From assembly GCA_913061265.1 (NCBI GenBank), contig CAJXVS010000002.1:558001-622000 (forward strand): a stretch of DNA of 64,000 bases, in the 5' to 3' direction. Made by a program: the position numbers and the translations under genes. This document shows positions 16,533-26,471 of the stretch, piece after piece. Source of the DNA: an uncultured Halobacteriovorax sp. GTDB taxonomy: Bacteria; Bdellovibrionota; Bacteriovoracia; Bacteriovoracales; Bacteriovoracaceae. How positions within the stretch are numbered: position 1 is the first letter of the stretch; each line of letters starts with the position of its first letter. A model generated the notes under the pieces. The model was given only the letters and a program-made list of their open reading frames with translations, was not told where the DNA came from and did no database searches.

Positions 16533-17468
16533 ATGGAACAAGTTAAGCTTAGTGATATAGTTGTAAAAAGTGAATATTTACGGGTAGATACAGATATTAC
16601 GAAGCTTAAGGCCAGCCTTGAATCAGTGGGAATCTTAAACCCAGTCGTCGTTAATAAGAATAACGAGCTTCTAGCAGGAGCAAGGCGTTTTACGGCAGCT
16701 GGAGAGCTTGGATGGACTGAAATCCCAGTAACTCGCGTTGATAAGGGAGAACTTCTTGAAGAGTTGATCTCTATTGATGAAAATTTAGTGCGCTTAGACC
16801 TCAATAGAATGGAGTATGAAAATGCTCTTAGACGCGCCAAAGAAATCTATGAGAAATTAAATCCTGAAGCCATTAATGATGATCTTAAATTATCTGATGA
16901 TGAACTTGAGGAACTTGAAGCAACTCTAGGCGATCAAAAGAAGCAGTCTTTTGTTTCAATGACTGCGGAGAAAACAGGGCTATCAAAAACTTCAATTCGT
17001 TCTGCAATTAAAAGAGATGCCAATAGTTCAAATACAGTTAAAGAAATGAGAAAGCATGGAGAGCTTTCAGCTAGCCAAACAAATGAACTTGTAAGGTTAG
17101 AGCCTGAAGATCAAGACCGTTTAGTTCCGCATATTCAACATAGACCTGTAAGAGAAATCAAACAAATCATTAAGAAAATTAAGAATGAAGGTTTAGAGCA
17201 AGGAGTTGATCTAGCAAATACACTAGAAACACTTCCTAAAGAGTTTTCACAACTTCGTGCCTTTACGAATAAGATGAATAAAACTATTGGAAAAATATTA
17301 GCTGAAGATATCAAATATGATGGTGATGATGCTGAAAAGATTTATCGCCAGGTTCAACTCCTCAAGGATAATTTAGAGGACTTTCTTCAAGGAGGAAGAG
17401 TCGAACCTTCACAGGATTATTCAAGTACACCTGTTCATCAAGAAGAAGAAGCTCACCCGGTTATGTAG
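16533..17468 (+). CDS. ParB/Spo0J-like protein
   Basis: A 311-aa protein with an N-terminal ParB/Srx domain: QVKLSDIVVKSEYLRVD, NPVVVNKNNELLAGARRFTAA containing the GxxRxxA nucleotide-binding motif (GARRFTA), then ENLVRLDLNRMEYENALR. A central HTH region (EKTGLSKTSIRSAIKRD) follows, then a charged C-terminal helix. ATG 16533 is preceded by GGGGGA; the upstream GTG at 16476 lacks support. No parA is adjacent, so this may be a stand-alone paralogue acting as a regulator or DNA-binding protein. Its end overlaps the convergent ABC-F gene by 8 nt. Confidence 0.8.
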   Translation: MEQVKLSDIVVKSEYLRVDTDITKLKASLESVGILNPVVVNKNNELLAGARRFTAAGELGWTEIPVTRVDKGELLEELISIDENLVRLDLNRMEYENALRRAKEIYEKLNPEAINDDLKLSDDELEELEATLGDQKKQSFVSMTAEKTGLSKTSIRSAIKRDANSSNTVKEMRKHGELSASQTNELVRLEPEDQDRLVPHIQHRPVREIKQIIKKIKNEGLEQGVDLANTLETLPKEFSQLRAFTNKMNKTIGKILAEDIKYDGDDAEKIYRQVQLLKDNLEDFLQGGRVEPSQDYSSTPVHQEEEAHPVM

Positions 17469-19080
17469 TTTTATCTAGGTAATGTTTATAATTACCTGGA
17501 AAGACTCTGATCTTCTTTTTATCTACTTCATAAACTTTCTCTGCGAGTCCGTGGAGGAAGTGCCTATCGTGACTTACAAAGAGAATGGTTCCTTCATAGC
17601 GCTTTAGGGCGTCTAGGAGGACTTCTCTAGATTTTAAATCAAGATGGTTGGTTGGTTCATCAAGAACAATCAGGTTGTTCTTTTGAGAAAGAATAACAGC
17701 AATAACAAGCCTCGCTTTCTCTCCCCCTGATAGATGCCTAACCCTTTTATCCACATCATCGCCGCGAAATAAAAAGGCTGCTAAAAGGTTTCGAACCATA
17801 CCATCACTAGCAAAGGGTAGACCTTTTTTCACTTCTTCAAACACGGTGTTTTCCGCGTCTAAAACATCAAGGGTATGTTGTCCAAAGTAACCAAGCTTAA
17901 TACTTGGTCCTAGAATGACTTTTCCTTTTGTAGGCTTCGTAAGATTACATATAACTTTTAAAAGAGTTGATTTACCTGCACCGTTTACTCCAACGACAGC
18001 GATTTTTTCAGTTCTCTTAATAAGGCCATTTAATCCTTCAAAAACTTTATGTTCATCCCCAGTACTCGTCTCCCAGCTCTTAGCTAAGTCTTCCATGACG
18101 ATGACATCATCTCCCCCCCGAGGAGGAGTAGGGAACTCAAAAGAGATGGTCTCTTCTTCGGCAGGAATCTCTATTCTGTCGATCTTATCTATCTTTTTAA
18201 TTCTCGATTGAACTTGGGCCGCATGGGAGGCACGAGCCTTAAACTTTGCGATGAACTCTTCTTCTTTAGCGAGCATTACCTGTTGGCTTGCAGCCTCTGC
18301 CTTAAGCTGAGTTAGTCTAATGTCTCTTTCTTTTTCGTAGAAATCAAAGTCACCTGTATAGGTTGTGATTTTTTTATGCGCTATCTCTACAATCTTTTTA
18401 CAAACATTGTTCATAAAGCCACGGTCATGGGTAGTCATGAAGATGGCGCCCTTGAAATTCCTAAGCCATTCTTCTAACCAAAGGATGGTCTCTAGATCGA
18501 GGTAGTTGGTGGGCTCATCCATTAAGATGATGTCTGGACTTGTGACTAAAACCTTGGCGAGGGCGATTCTCATCTTCCAGCCTCCACTAAAGTCATCTAC
18601 TTTTTTATGATGTTCATCTGCTAAGATACCAAGACCTGAAAGGATCTCTTCGGCCCTCGATTCAAGATCATAACCGCCAAGTTTTTCAAACTCAGTCTGG
18701 GCTTCACCCATCAAGGCCATCAATTCATTCATGGCTTCATCACTTAATGATTCGTAGTCAGCCATCTTTTCTTCGTACTTTGTAATGTCTTGTTGTAGGC
18801 GGGCTATATTCTCATCACCCTCAACAACTTCTTGGAGGGCGGTCTTTCCGGCCATCTCTCCTACATTTTGAGAAAAGTAGGAGAGCCTCATATCTTTAGG
18901 AAAAGAGATTTGCCCCGTATCAGGCCTATCTTCTTTAATGATTAAGCGAAAGAGAGTCGTCTTGCCAGAACCATTAGGGCCTACAAGTCCTACTTTTTCA
19001 CCAGGATTTATTTGAAAATTCCCAGCAGTATAGAGCGCCTCTCCATTTTGTAACTTTGAGATATTTGAAAAGCTAAGCAT
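17461..19080 (-). CDS. ABC-F family ATPase
   Basis: A soluble protein of 539 aa with two ABC ATPase domains and no membrane segments, as in translation-associated ABC-F proteins. Walker A motifs are GPNGSGKTT near residue 35 and GVNGAGKST near 360. Signatures are FSGGWKMR and LSGGEKAR; Walker B motifs are ILMDEPTN and IVLDEPTN. The Ser-Gly-Gly-Trp signature recalls the YbiT/YheS side of the family. Members bind ribosomes and modulate translation or antibiotic protection. Its ATG overlaps the tex stop (TAATG), so translation is coupled. Confidence 0.93.
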   Translation of the reverse strand: MLSFSNISKLQNGEALYTAGNFQINPGEKVGLVGPNGSGKTTLFRLIIKEDRPDTGQISFPKDMRLSYFSQNVGEMAGKTALQEVVEGDENIARLQQDITKYEEKMADYESLSDEAMNELMALMGEAQTEFEKLGGYDLESRAEEILSGLGILADEHHKKVDDFSGGWKMRIALAKVLVTSPDIILMDEPTNYLDLETILWLEEWLRNFKGAIFMTTHDRGFMNNVCKKIVEIAHKKITTYTGDFDFYEKERDIRLTQLKAEAASQQVMLAKEEEFIAKFKARASHAAQVQSRIKKIDKIDRIEIPAEEETISFEFPTPPRGGDDVIVMEDLAKSWETSTGDEHKVFEGLNGLIKRTEKIAVVGVNGAGKSTLLKVICNLTKPTKGKVILGPSIKLGYFGQHTLDVLDAENTVFEEVKKGLPFASDGMVRNLLAAFLFRGDDVDKRVRHLSGGEKARLVIAVILSQKNNLIVLDEPTNHLDLKSREVLLDALKRYEGTILFVSHDRHFLHGLAEKVYEVDKKKIRVFPGNYKHYLDKTT

Positions 19081-21389
19081 TACTTAACCTTAAAGTTTGC
19101 AAGTCCGGCAAAGGCATTGTTCTTGAGTTGTACCTCAGGCTTTTTATCTCTGTTATTACTTCTAGGCTTAGAAGCAGAACCAGTTGATGAAGGAATATAT
19201 TCACCTTTCTCATCTTTCTTAAGCGAGAGGGCAATCCTTTTTCTGTCTAAGTCTACTTCTAGAATCCTGGCCTTAACTTCCTGACCAACTTTTAAAACTT
19301 CTAACGCGTTATCAACAAATTTATCTGCCATTTGGCTTACATGAATAAGACCATTCTCTTTGATTCCGATATCTACAAAGGCACCAAACTGAGTGATGTT
19401 GGTTACTTTTCCAGGGTACCATTGGCCTTCTTTTAAATCTTTAATGCTTGAGATGTCATCGCGAAATTCAAAGTTAACAAATTCAGTTCTTGGATCTTGA
19501 GAAGGTGACTTTAGGGCAGCGACAATATCTTTATGGGTAAAGGCGCCTAAAGTTTCCTTTAAGACAGCATCTTTATCAATCTTAGCAACGATCTCTTTAT
19601 CTTCGATTAAATCCTTCATCTTAATAGAGTTATCGTTACACCATTTCTCTAATGCTTCGTATCTTTCTGGATGAATAAAGGTACCATCTAATGGGTTACT
19701 TGAATTATAGATTCTTAAGAAACCTGCTGCTTGTTCAAAGATCTTTGGGCTAAAACGGCTGACTTTTAAGAGCTCGCCCCTATTAGAGAAGCCACCAATT
19801 TTTTCCCGCTCTTTAACAATATTACCCGCTAAGCTTGGGCCAATCCCTGAGATATAGCTAAGAAGGGGGGCACTCGCTGTATTTAAATCTACTCCAACAA
19901 AGTTGACACAAGATTCTACAACACCTGTTAGAGACTTCTTCAATTTTGCTTGATTAACATCATGTTGATATTGACCAACTCCTATAGACTTAGGGTCAAT
20001 CTTAACAAGTTCTGCGAGAGGGTCTTGGAATCTTCTGGCAATGCTAATGGCGCCTCTTACAGTTAGGTCCATATCTGGAAACTCTTTTCTAGCTATTTCA
20101 CTGGCGGAATAAATACTGGCTCCATCTTCGTTAACAAGCATGGCTTTTGTCTTGCCTGATTTAACCGCTTTAACATTCTTTTGAATGATCTGAAGAGTTT
20201 CTCTCCCAAAGGTTCCATTACCAATGGCGATGTATTCGACCTTAAATTTTTCTATGATGGCCTCGACCACTCTAACAGTTCCCGTTACATCTCTTTTTGG
20301 TTCGTGCGGGTAGACGACTGTATCGACTAGGAATTTTCCATTGTCATCGATGACGGCAATCTTACAACCAGTTCTAATTCCCGGATCAATCCCAATAACT
20401 CCTTTTGGTCCAAGATAGGGTTGAAGGAGAAGGTTCCTAAGGTTAATCCCAAAGACGCTAATGGAGTCTTCTTCAGCCGTTTTCTTTAACTCACTTTTCA
20501 TCTCTAGATCAAGAGAGCTATGGATAGAAGTCTCGTAGGCTTTATTTAAACAACCCATGATGACATCAGAGCAACCAAGGTTGTCGAGGTCAAAGGTCAT
20601 TCTCTTAATAGTCCCAAGAGCAGCATCTTTATCGTAGCAGACTTCGAGTTTTAAGATCTTTTGATCAAAGCCTCGTCTCATGGCGAGAACTCTATGTCCG
20701 GTTTTCGCTGATTTTAGCTCAGAGATCTTTTGCTCAAACTCAAAATAGTCTTTGTATTTAAGATAATCTTTAATCTCTTCTGCTTTCTTTCTAACAGTTG
20801 ATTTAAGCGTTGCTCCTGTCCAATAATCTTTTCTAAGGACTTCTTTAATCTCATCATCATTGGCCACGTCTTCCATAATAATATGACAAGCGCCTTCAAG
20901 TGCTTGTTGAACACTTTCAACCTTTTTCTCAGCATTGATATATTCTTTTCCCACTTCTGTGAGAAGGCTTTTAATATCTTTTTTAGATGTTCTAATAAGG
21001 TTTGCTAGTGGTTCAAGACCAGCTTCTCGGGCAACCATTCCTTTTGATTTTCTTTTACTCTTATAGGGAGCATATAGATCTTCAAGTTTAGTTAATGACT
21101 CAGCTTGTAGAATCTTTTTCTCTAGTTCAGGCGTCATCATTTCTTGTTTCTTTATGGTCTCAAGAATATAGGCACGGCGCTTTTCTCTTTCAACATAAGC
21201 CTCATAGGTTTGGTTTATATTTCCAACTTGGACTTCATCTAGTCCTCCAATGGCTTCTTTTCGGTATCTTGAAATAAAGGGAATAGTACAGTCTTGTTCA
21301 ACAATGAGTTCTAGAACTTTTTGGACTTGAGTATTATTAATCCCCAGTTCTGAGGCAACATAGGCAATAGCTTGAATTTCAATGGACAT
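19080..21389 (-). CDS. tex: Tex family RNA-binding protein
   Basis: A 769-aa transcription accessory protein. Order of domains: N-terminal helical region with ISRYRKEAIGGLDEVQVG, RuvC/YqgF-like domain with VIGIDPGIRTGCKIAVID near 330-350, helix-hairpin-helix with NTASAPLLSYISGIGPSLAGNIV, and a C-terminal S1 RNA-binding domain (WYPGKVTNITQFGAFVDIGIKENGLIHVSQ). Length is typical. It lies 13 nt downstream of the PP2C gene and overlaps the ABC-F start by one base. Confidence 0.95.
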   Translation of the reverse strand: MSIEIQAIAYVASELGINNTQVQKVLELIVEQDCTIPFISRYRKEAIGGLDEVQVGNINQTYEAYVEREKRRAYILETIKKQEMMTPELEKKILQAESLTKLEDLYAPYKSKRKSKGMVAREAGLEPLANLIRTSKKDIKSLLTEVGKEYINAEKKVESVQQALEGACHIIMEDVANDDEIKEVLRKDYWTGATLKSTVRKKAEEIKDYLKYKDYFEFEQKISELKSAKTGHRVLAMRRGFDQKILKLEVCYDKDAALGTIKRMTFDLDNLGCSDVIMGCLNKAYETSIHSSLDLEMKSELKKTAEEDSISVFGINLRNLLLQPYLGPKGVIGIDPGIRTGCKIAVIDDNGKFLVDTVVYPHEPKRDVTGTVRVVEAIIEKFKVEYIAIGNGTFGRETLQIIQKNVKAVKSGKTKAMLVNEDGASIYSASEIARKEFPDMDLTVRGAISIARRFQDPLAELVKIDPKSIGVGQYQHDVNQAKLKKSLTGVVESCVNFVGVDLNTASAPLLSYISGIGPSLAGNIVKEREKIGGFSNRGELLKVSRFSPKIFEQAAGFLRIYNSSNPLDGTFIHPERYEALEKWCNDNSIKMKDLIEDKEIVAKIDKDAVLKETLGAFTHKDIVAALKSPSQDPRTEFVNFEFRDDISSIKDLKEGQWYPGKVTNITQFGAFVDIGIKENGLIHVSQMADKFVDNALEVLKVGQEVKARILEVDLDRKRIALSLKKDEKGEYIPSSTGSASKPRSNNRDKKPEVQLKNNAFAGLANFKVK

Positions 21390-21402
21390 TCGTTTCTTCC
21401 TT

Positions 21403-22695
21403 TTATTCGTCTAAATATGAAAGGTCAGTTCCGTAAGAGGGAGTGACTTCTTGGTTATTTTCAATTTCTTGTTGTAATCCTTTTAAACTAACGATCTCTT
21501 CGCCAGTAACTCTAAGCCTCTTACTCATGGTTTGGAGTAGGGCCCAGAAAAGCTTCATGGCGACTCTTGATTCTTTCTTTAAAACAGCAAAGAGAGGTCT
21601 TTTATGGATAACCATCATCTTAGTATCATCTATTGAGCGGATGGTAGCTGATCTTGGAGTCTTATCAATCAAACTCATCTCTCCAAAGAAGCTGCCTGGC
21701 TTTAACTCTGCAATCTTTGCTTTTTCTTTTGTTACCTCAACGTGGCCAGAGAGTATGATATACATCTCTTCACCAAGAGAATCCTCTTCGATAATAAGCT
21801 CACCTGAACCAAAACGGTGGACCTCAATTACTTCCAATATCTTTGTAATTTCTTGAAAATTAAAGTTCTTAAAAAGAGGAATTTTTTTGAGCATTTCAAC
21901 TTTCTTGGAAATGCTATCACTAGCGGCTTCTGCTTCCGGGTCACCTGTCTGGATAAGGACGGAGGTGATATTATCCTTTCCGCCTCTGTCATTTGCAAGG
22001 TCTACTGAGATTTTTGGTAGGTCACTCAAAGCATGAGAGGTTATTAACTTTGTAATGTCTTTTTCTCGAAGGTATTCAGAGAGTCCATCACTGCAAAGGA
22101 GGATGACATCTCCATCCATAGTCTCTGAATAAAGAGTATCCACTTGCACTGTAGGCTGAAGACCTACGGCCCTCGTTATTAAGTTTGCCTGAGGATGTTC
22201 TTGGGCATCCTCTTTAGACATTACTCCTTGCTTAACATATTCGTTAACAAGACTGTGATCTTCGGTTATTTGGTGGGTTTCATTCTGGCGGTAGAGGTAG
22301 CATCTTGAGTCGCCTACGTGAGCCACGAAGGCTCCATCTTCTACCATTAGGCATACAACACAAGTGGTTCCCATGCCTTGTTTACTAGAATCTTTTTCGC
22401 TGGTCTCAAAGACTTTCTTACAGGCCCTTTGAATGGCAGTTTCAAGAAGTCTTTTGACCCTCTCTCTATTAGCCTTATTTGGCTCGGCCATAAAATCAAT
22501 AACATGGGTGTAATTCTTTTGGATAACCTTTACAACAACATTGGCCGTCATCTCACTGGCAACTTCACCAGCGGCATGACCACCCATTCCGTCGCAGACA
22601 ACGTAAAGACCCAGGTCTTCTTTCATAACAAAAAAATCTTCGTTATGATTTCGTTTTCGGCCCACATCCGTGAGGCCTACGGCTTTGTGTTCCAT
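21403..22695 (-). CDS. PP2C-type protein phosphatase fused to a cyclic nucleotide-binding domain
   Basis: A 430-aa two-domain protein. Residues 1-240 are a Stp1-like PP2C Ser/Thr phosphatase with the metal motifs RKRNHNEDFF, VVCDGMGGHAAGEVAS, VAHVGDSRCYLY and GGKDNITSVLI. Residues about 265-400 form a cNMP-binding/Crp-like domain (IPLFKNFNFQEITKILEVIEVHRFGSGELII ... PGSFFGEMSLIDKTPRSATI), where GEMSLIDKTPRSAT matches the phosphate-binding cassette. No DNA-binding domain follows, so a cyclic nucleotide may allosterically control dephosphorylation. Stop is 13 nt from tex; start is 7 nt after the upstream gene. Confidence 0.92.
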   Translation of the reverse strand: MEHKAVGLTDVGRKRNHNEDFFVMKEDLGLYVVCDGMGGHAAGEVASEMTANVVVKVIQKNYTHVIDFMAEPNKANRERVKRLLETAIQRACKKVFETSEKDSSKQGMGTTCVVCLMVEDGAFVAHVGDSRCYLYRQNETHQITEDHSLVNEYVKQGVMSKEDAQEHPQANLITRAVGLQPTVQVDTLYSETMDGDVILLCSDGLSEYLREKDITKLITSHALSDLPKISVDLANDRGGKDNITSVLIQTGDPEAEAASDSISKKVEMLKKIPLFKNFNFQEITKILEVIEVHRFGSGELIIEEDSLGEEMYIILSGHVEVTKEKAKIAELKPGSFFGEMSLIDKTPRSATIRSIDDTKMMVIHKRPLFAVLKKESRVAMKLFWALLQTMSKRLRVTGEEIVSLKGLQQEIENNQEVTPSYGTDLSYLDE

Positions 22696-22702
22696 CTAAT
22701 TC

Positions 22703-23611
22703 CTAAAAGCCTATTTGCTGGTTTGCAGTCAATCTATTATTTCTTTGCCATTCAATCATAGGAAGAAAAATCGTGTCGATCTTCTCACCATTATAGGGAA
22801 CTTTTATTAAATCACCCGTTCTAATCTCTAAGTGTGAATTTACAAAGAGAACATCCGCATAAGGATCAAAGGTTTTATAAGTTCTGATAAAAGCACTTTC
22901 TTCCATTTCATTTTCAAGATTAAGAAGAACGCAAAAGAATGTTCCACTTCCACGCTTCATAGGAATTCTAGGCGCCATGAAAGCTAGTTCTTTAATCTTT
23001 TCCTGAAGAAGAGGCGCTCTTTCTTCACGCTCTTCAGGTAGTCCTTTATTAGTGATCATATAAAAAACAAACTCAATACCAAAGCGCTCTTCGTCTTCAG
23101 GATTAACGGCGAGTAAAGCTTTAGCTTCGTCAGTATTAGTCATCATAAATTTGCTAGTAAACTTGTCAAAAATAGGTGCGAAGACAAATTCTTCAGCAAG
23201 AGTAAAATCAACGCCAGAGTCAGTTTGAGTTAAGACTGGGTTAATTTTTATGGCCGCAGGCTGATCCGAATGTTTTAGATCAAAGATCAGCTCTCCGAGC
23301 ATCGTTGTTTTAGTTTTTAGAAGTTCATTTGCCGAGAAGTTATTGCTAAGAACGTCTTTCCATTTATAAGTCGTACTCATTCTTCTCGTAAGAGTTTTAT
23401 TTGAGAAGATTGAATAAAAAGAATAACCTGTTGAGGCTTCATTAAAGAGAAGAGGTTTGTCATTTTCGTCTACGGCAACTTCAACAAGTTCGTAGTAACT
23501 CATATTTGAATAGGAGCTTTTATAGTCAGAGATATGATTTCTTAAAAGTTCACCTTGAAGAACTTTCCAGCGAGGCCATGACTTGTAATGCATCAAAAAA
23601 TTGAGGTCCAT
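22703..23611 (-). CDS. Conserved-looking cytoplasmic protein, unknown function
   Basis: A 302-aa soluble protein beginning MDLNFLMHYKSWPRWK. ATG 23611 has an AGGAG site about 8 nt upstream; 15 additional residues from 23656 are not needed. No signal peptide, membrane segment or known motif is visible. It is the first gene of the minus-strand operon followed closely by the PP2C-cNMP fusion, tex and the ABC-F gene, so it may be a target or partner of the phosphatase. That link is inferred from position only. Confidence 0.6.
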   Translation of the reverse strand: MDLNFLMHYKSWPRWKVLQGELLRNHISDYKSSYSNMSYYELVEVAVDENDKPLLFNEASTGYSFYSIFSNKTLTRRMSTTYKWKDVLSNNFSANELLKTKTTMLGELIFDLKHSDQPAAIKINPVLTQTDSGVDFTLAEEFVFAPIFDKFTSKFMMTNTDEAKALLAVNPEDEERFGIEFVFYMITNKGLPEEREERAPLLQEKIKELAFMAPRIPMKRGSGTFFCVLLNLENEMEESAFIRTYKTFDPYADVLFVNSHLEIRTGDLIKVPYNGEKIDTIFLPMIEWQRNNRLTANQQIGF

Positions 23612-23670
23612 AAAGACTCCTAATTTAAGAGTTAAAATTGACGAAGAACATATCATAAGGGACCCTAGCA

Positions 23671-24198
23671 GTGAACAAAAGCGAATTGTGCTTTGCAGCA
23701 GGAAAAAGACAAATGGAACAAGATTTTGAAGAGTTAAAGACTAAAATGGAAGATAAGGTGAAAGAGTCTTTTGAACTCGCTGCATTCTTTCATCATAACC
23801 TTAATAATTTTGCCCATCGTTATTTTGAGAAGTCCTTCGATAGCCTAGTAAAGGATAATAAAACTTTTATCGTTGAAGGAAATGATTCAAAACTAAAAGA
23901 TTATTTGAAGTCTGATATAGAAAAAATAAAAGCTGGCTCTCTTCAATTGGCTAAATCAGTTCCTTATAAAGAAGGCCCGAATCTTAAGCTAAGCTTAGGG
24001 ATTAAGGTCATTGAGTTTGACCCAACTCGAGGTGGCTCTGTAGAGATCACTTCACGAGTTCATTGGGGCTTCCCTCTGTTTGAAGAAAATAAATCACAGT
24101 TCTTTGAAAAAAAAGTTGAACTCAAATTTGAAGATATTATCTTTCTTAGGAATAAATTAGCTAAGTCTTTAGAATCAGCTTGTGAGATCTTTCCCTAA
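23671..24198 (+). CDS. Hypothetical soluble protein
   Basis: A 175-aa protein starting at GTG 23671 behind AAGGGA. It is Lys/Glu-rich and largely helical at the N-terminus (MEQDFEELKTKMEDKVKESFELAAFF), with a beta-rich C-terminus (LKLSLGIKVIEFDPTRGGSVEITSRVHWG). No signal peptide or family. It is divergent from the PP2C operon across a 59-nt gap that must hold both promoters. Confidence 0.55.
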   Translation: MNKSELCFAAGKRQMEQDFEELKTKMEDKVKESFELAAFFHHNLNNFAHRYFEKSFDSLVKDNKTFIVEGNDSKLKDYLKSDIEKIKAGSLQLAKSVPYKEGPNLKLSLGIKVIEFDPTRGGSVEITSRVHWGFPLFEENKSQFFEKKVELKFEDIIFLRNKLAKSLESACEIFP

Positions 24199-24287
24199 AC
24201 TTAATCTTACCAGGGCCTTACTTTTAACTGACAACTCTTAGAACAAAATAGTTTTAACTAGTCTCTGATCTGTCGATAGGAGGCGTC

Positions 24288-24863
24288 TTGAATTTCACAT
24301 TTCCGTTTTTCGTCCTAATTGTCTTTGTGAGCTCTGGGAAATCTCAGGCAGAGACCTTTCTATCGTCGGATCTAAAGTTTCATACTCAAGAACTTTTAAT
24401 TTCCTCTGGTGATACGGCCCGTGAATTGTATGAATCTCTTCATGTTAAAGAGGTTGAAGCGAGTTTAGTTGCTGGACTTTGGTTTAAGAACGATGAGTTT
24501 CTTTTTTGTTGGGTAGAACCAACAGGTGACTATTTCTGCAGCGTCTACTTAGATTTTTCTGGCAAAGGGAGGCTCTCTAGTTTTCATAGAGACGTCGATT
24601 ATGGAAAAGGAGATCCTGTAGAATACATTGTCAAAAAAGAGGTCAAGGGTGAGGGCAAGCTCTTTCCCATGAAGTGGGGAATGGATCTCGTTGTAGAAGG
24701 AGCACTCGCAGAGTTTCTTAGATCCAAAATCTACCGAGCCCCCTATGACAAATCGAGAAAAATCTACCGAGGTGAACAGATCGCCTGCTCAAAGCACCAA
24801 TGCCTAGTCAGGGTTCCTTTTAGTAAAGTGAACCCAGGAGACGGCGCGATAGGACTAGATTAG
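24288..24863 (+). CDS. Secreted protein of unknown function
   Basis: A 191-aa protein starting at TTG 24288, decided by a strong AGGAGG ribosome-binding site a few bases upstream. A signal peptide (FPFFVLIVFVSSGKSQA) precedes a mature domain with four cysteines (FCWVE, YFCSVY, ACSKHQC). This suggests disulfides in the periplasm or outside. No known motif. It converges on the next gene with a 4-nt overlap of stops. Confidence 0.6.
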   Translation: MNFTFPFFVLIVFVSSGKSQAETFLSSDLKFHTQELLISSGDTARELYESLHVKEVEASLVAGLWFKNDEFLFCWVEPTGDYFCSVYLDFSGKGRLSSFHRDVDYGKGDPVEYIVKKEVKGEGKLFPMKWGMDLVVEGALAEFLRSKIYRAPYDKSRKIYRGEQIACSKHQCLVRVPFSKVNPGDGAIGLD

Positions 24864-25612
24864 AACTTGAGGTTAAGGCCTTGACCCGGAGAAATACGGC
24901 CTTTGTTTTTATTTAAAGAAACTTCATCAACGAGGGCCAAGTCCGATTGAACTTTTGCGATAAGGTTCACATAGGCTTGAGTCTTTTTAAGACGGTTATA
25001 AGACTTCTTTGAGTCCCAAAGAGTATAGGCATATGTTAAATCATCAGAAACTAAGATGATCATTTGCTGAAGACCACTTCTTTGATAATCTTTAGAGCCT
25101 GCAAGAAGCGCCTCAATACTTTTTAAATATTCAGATGTTTCAGAATTTCTTCTCTTCACTCTTGTTGTTAAAACAGTATGGCCGCTCGACCAGTCGTGTG
25201 AGGAATGAAGAAGTTCATAGGCCTTACCAACCTTAACTTTAGTTTTAAACCTCTCTGGAGCTTTAGAGTTACTAAGTCCTTTTCTAAAATAGCTCCATTG
25301 AACTTCACCTAACTTCTTACCCTCATCTGAAGAGAGGTACTTTTTATAATGAGCCTTTGATTTATAGATGATCAATGCCACTTCTTCTGGTGTGCCTTTT
25401 GGACCATTTCTTGAGGGGATGGCCGGAAGATAACCTATCATTCCTTTTCCAGAACCTAGACGGATGGTCTTAGGGATAACCTGACTATTAAGACCATTTT
25501 GAAAGATGGCGTTACTGATCTCTGGCTTCTTATGCCCTCTCCAAAAGCGGTAGTAGGGAGTGGCTTCAGCAAGAGAGGTAGTGAGGAACAAAAAGAAGAT
25601 CAGTTTTTTCAT
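24860..25612 (-). CDS. Secreted protein of unknown function
   Basis: A 250-aa protein with a signal peptide (MKKLIFFLFLTTSLAEATP). The mature part is rich in Lys/Ser/Tyr, with no cysteine and no metal motif that I can identify. Repeated short blocks such as YKSKAHYKKYLSSDEGKK and WDSKKSYNRLKKTQAYVNL look like related helix-strand units. Probably periplasmic or exported. It is divergent from the lipoprotein gene at 25693. Confidence 0.55.
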   Translation of the reverse strand: MKKLIFFLFLTTSLAEATPYYRFWRGHKKPEISNAIFQNGLNSQVIPKTIRLGSGKGMIGYLPAIPSRNGPKGTPEEVALIIYKSKAHYKKYLSSDEGKKLGEVQWSYFRKGLSNSKAPERFKTKVKVGKAYELLHSSHDWSSGHTVLTTRVKRRNSETSEYLKSIEALLAGSKDYQRSGLQQMIILVSDDLTYAYTLWDSKKSYNRLKKTQAYVNLIAKVQSDLALVDEVSLNKNKGRISPGQGLNLKF

Positions 25613-25692
25613 GCTTTATTGTAGGCCCTTGAGAGCCGCTGCATCAAATATATATTGCTTGTAATTTTTAAGCACTGAGTTACAATAAATTT

Positions 25693-26397
25693 GTGAAGGT
25701 ATTGTATTTACTCCCATTTTTGTTTTTCGCAGCTTGTAATGAACGAAGTCCTTCGAGCGTTGACGGGGAAAAGTTCAAGAATTCCTCAGACTTTCTCTTG
25801 AAAAGGGTGGCTTTTAAGTTCACGGGAAGTTTTCAAGGTATTAAAGAAAAAGGCAAGGCTCGTAATTTTAAGGTTACTGAATGTAACTTTAGCTACGAAA
25901 AAGGCCAAGATGAAGAGCATAAAACCGAAAGGGAATATCAGTTTGAGCGTTTTAGCGTAAGCTTTGAAGGAATTGATACTAATGGGATAAGCTCTTATGA
26001 TTCTGTTTCTTATACAAATAGTAATTACTTAAAAAGCTATGTTCCTTTTGATTATACCAATAGTTTTGGGCCAGTTCCTCTAAACTCCGTTATTAAGCTT
26101 GGCACTCAAGAAAAAGACGCTAGTTTAAAATTTGTAAGAGGAGCAGGAAAGTCTGCTGTTATGCAATTTAAGCATACAGATAAGTTTGGAGCTGAGAGGT
26201 CTAAGTTCTATGATTATGGTGAAATTAGAAACTACACCGTTAGAATATATTTTGATGAATATGCTAAGAATATTAGTTTAGATAAAGTCTCCGTTTCTAT
26301 CGAGAGTAAGAAAATGAATAAGTTTGGTGGACACGAAAAGGCCATCTCTATCGCTGAGATCAAATGCAGTCAGTTTAAAAGCCTACCAGATATGTAA
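25693..26397 (+). CDS. Lipoprotein of unknown function
   Basis: A 234-aa protein starting at GTG 25693. A short lipoprotein signal (MKVLYLLPFLFFAAC) has its lipobox Cys at residue 15, followed by Asn, so outer-membrane sorting is possible. The remainder is predicted beta-rich with many Lys/Tyr/Ser (SVSYTNSNYLKSYVPFDYTNS). No family recognised. It precedes serS by 74 nt and is probably a separate transcript. Confidence 0.6.
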   Translation: MKVLYLLPFLFFAACNERSPSSVDGEKFKNSSDFLLKRVAFKFTGSFQGIKEKGKARNFKVTECNFSYEKGQDEEHKTEREYQFERFSVSFEGIDTNGISSYDSVSYTNSNYLKSYVPFDYTNSFGPVPLNSVIKLGTQEKDASLKFVRGAGKSAVMQFKHTDKFGAERSKFYDYGEIRNYTVRIYFDEYAKNISLDKVSVSIESKKMNKFGGHEKAISIAEIKCSQFKSLPDM

Positions 26398-26471
26398 AAG
26401 AGACGTGACGCATCATAGCCCCCATTAAATTTCTGTAATAAGGTATTCTTTTTTAAATTAAAGGAAGAAAT

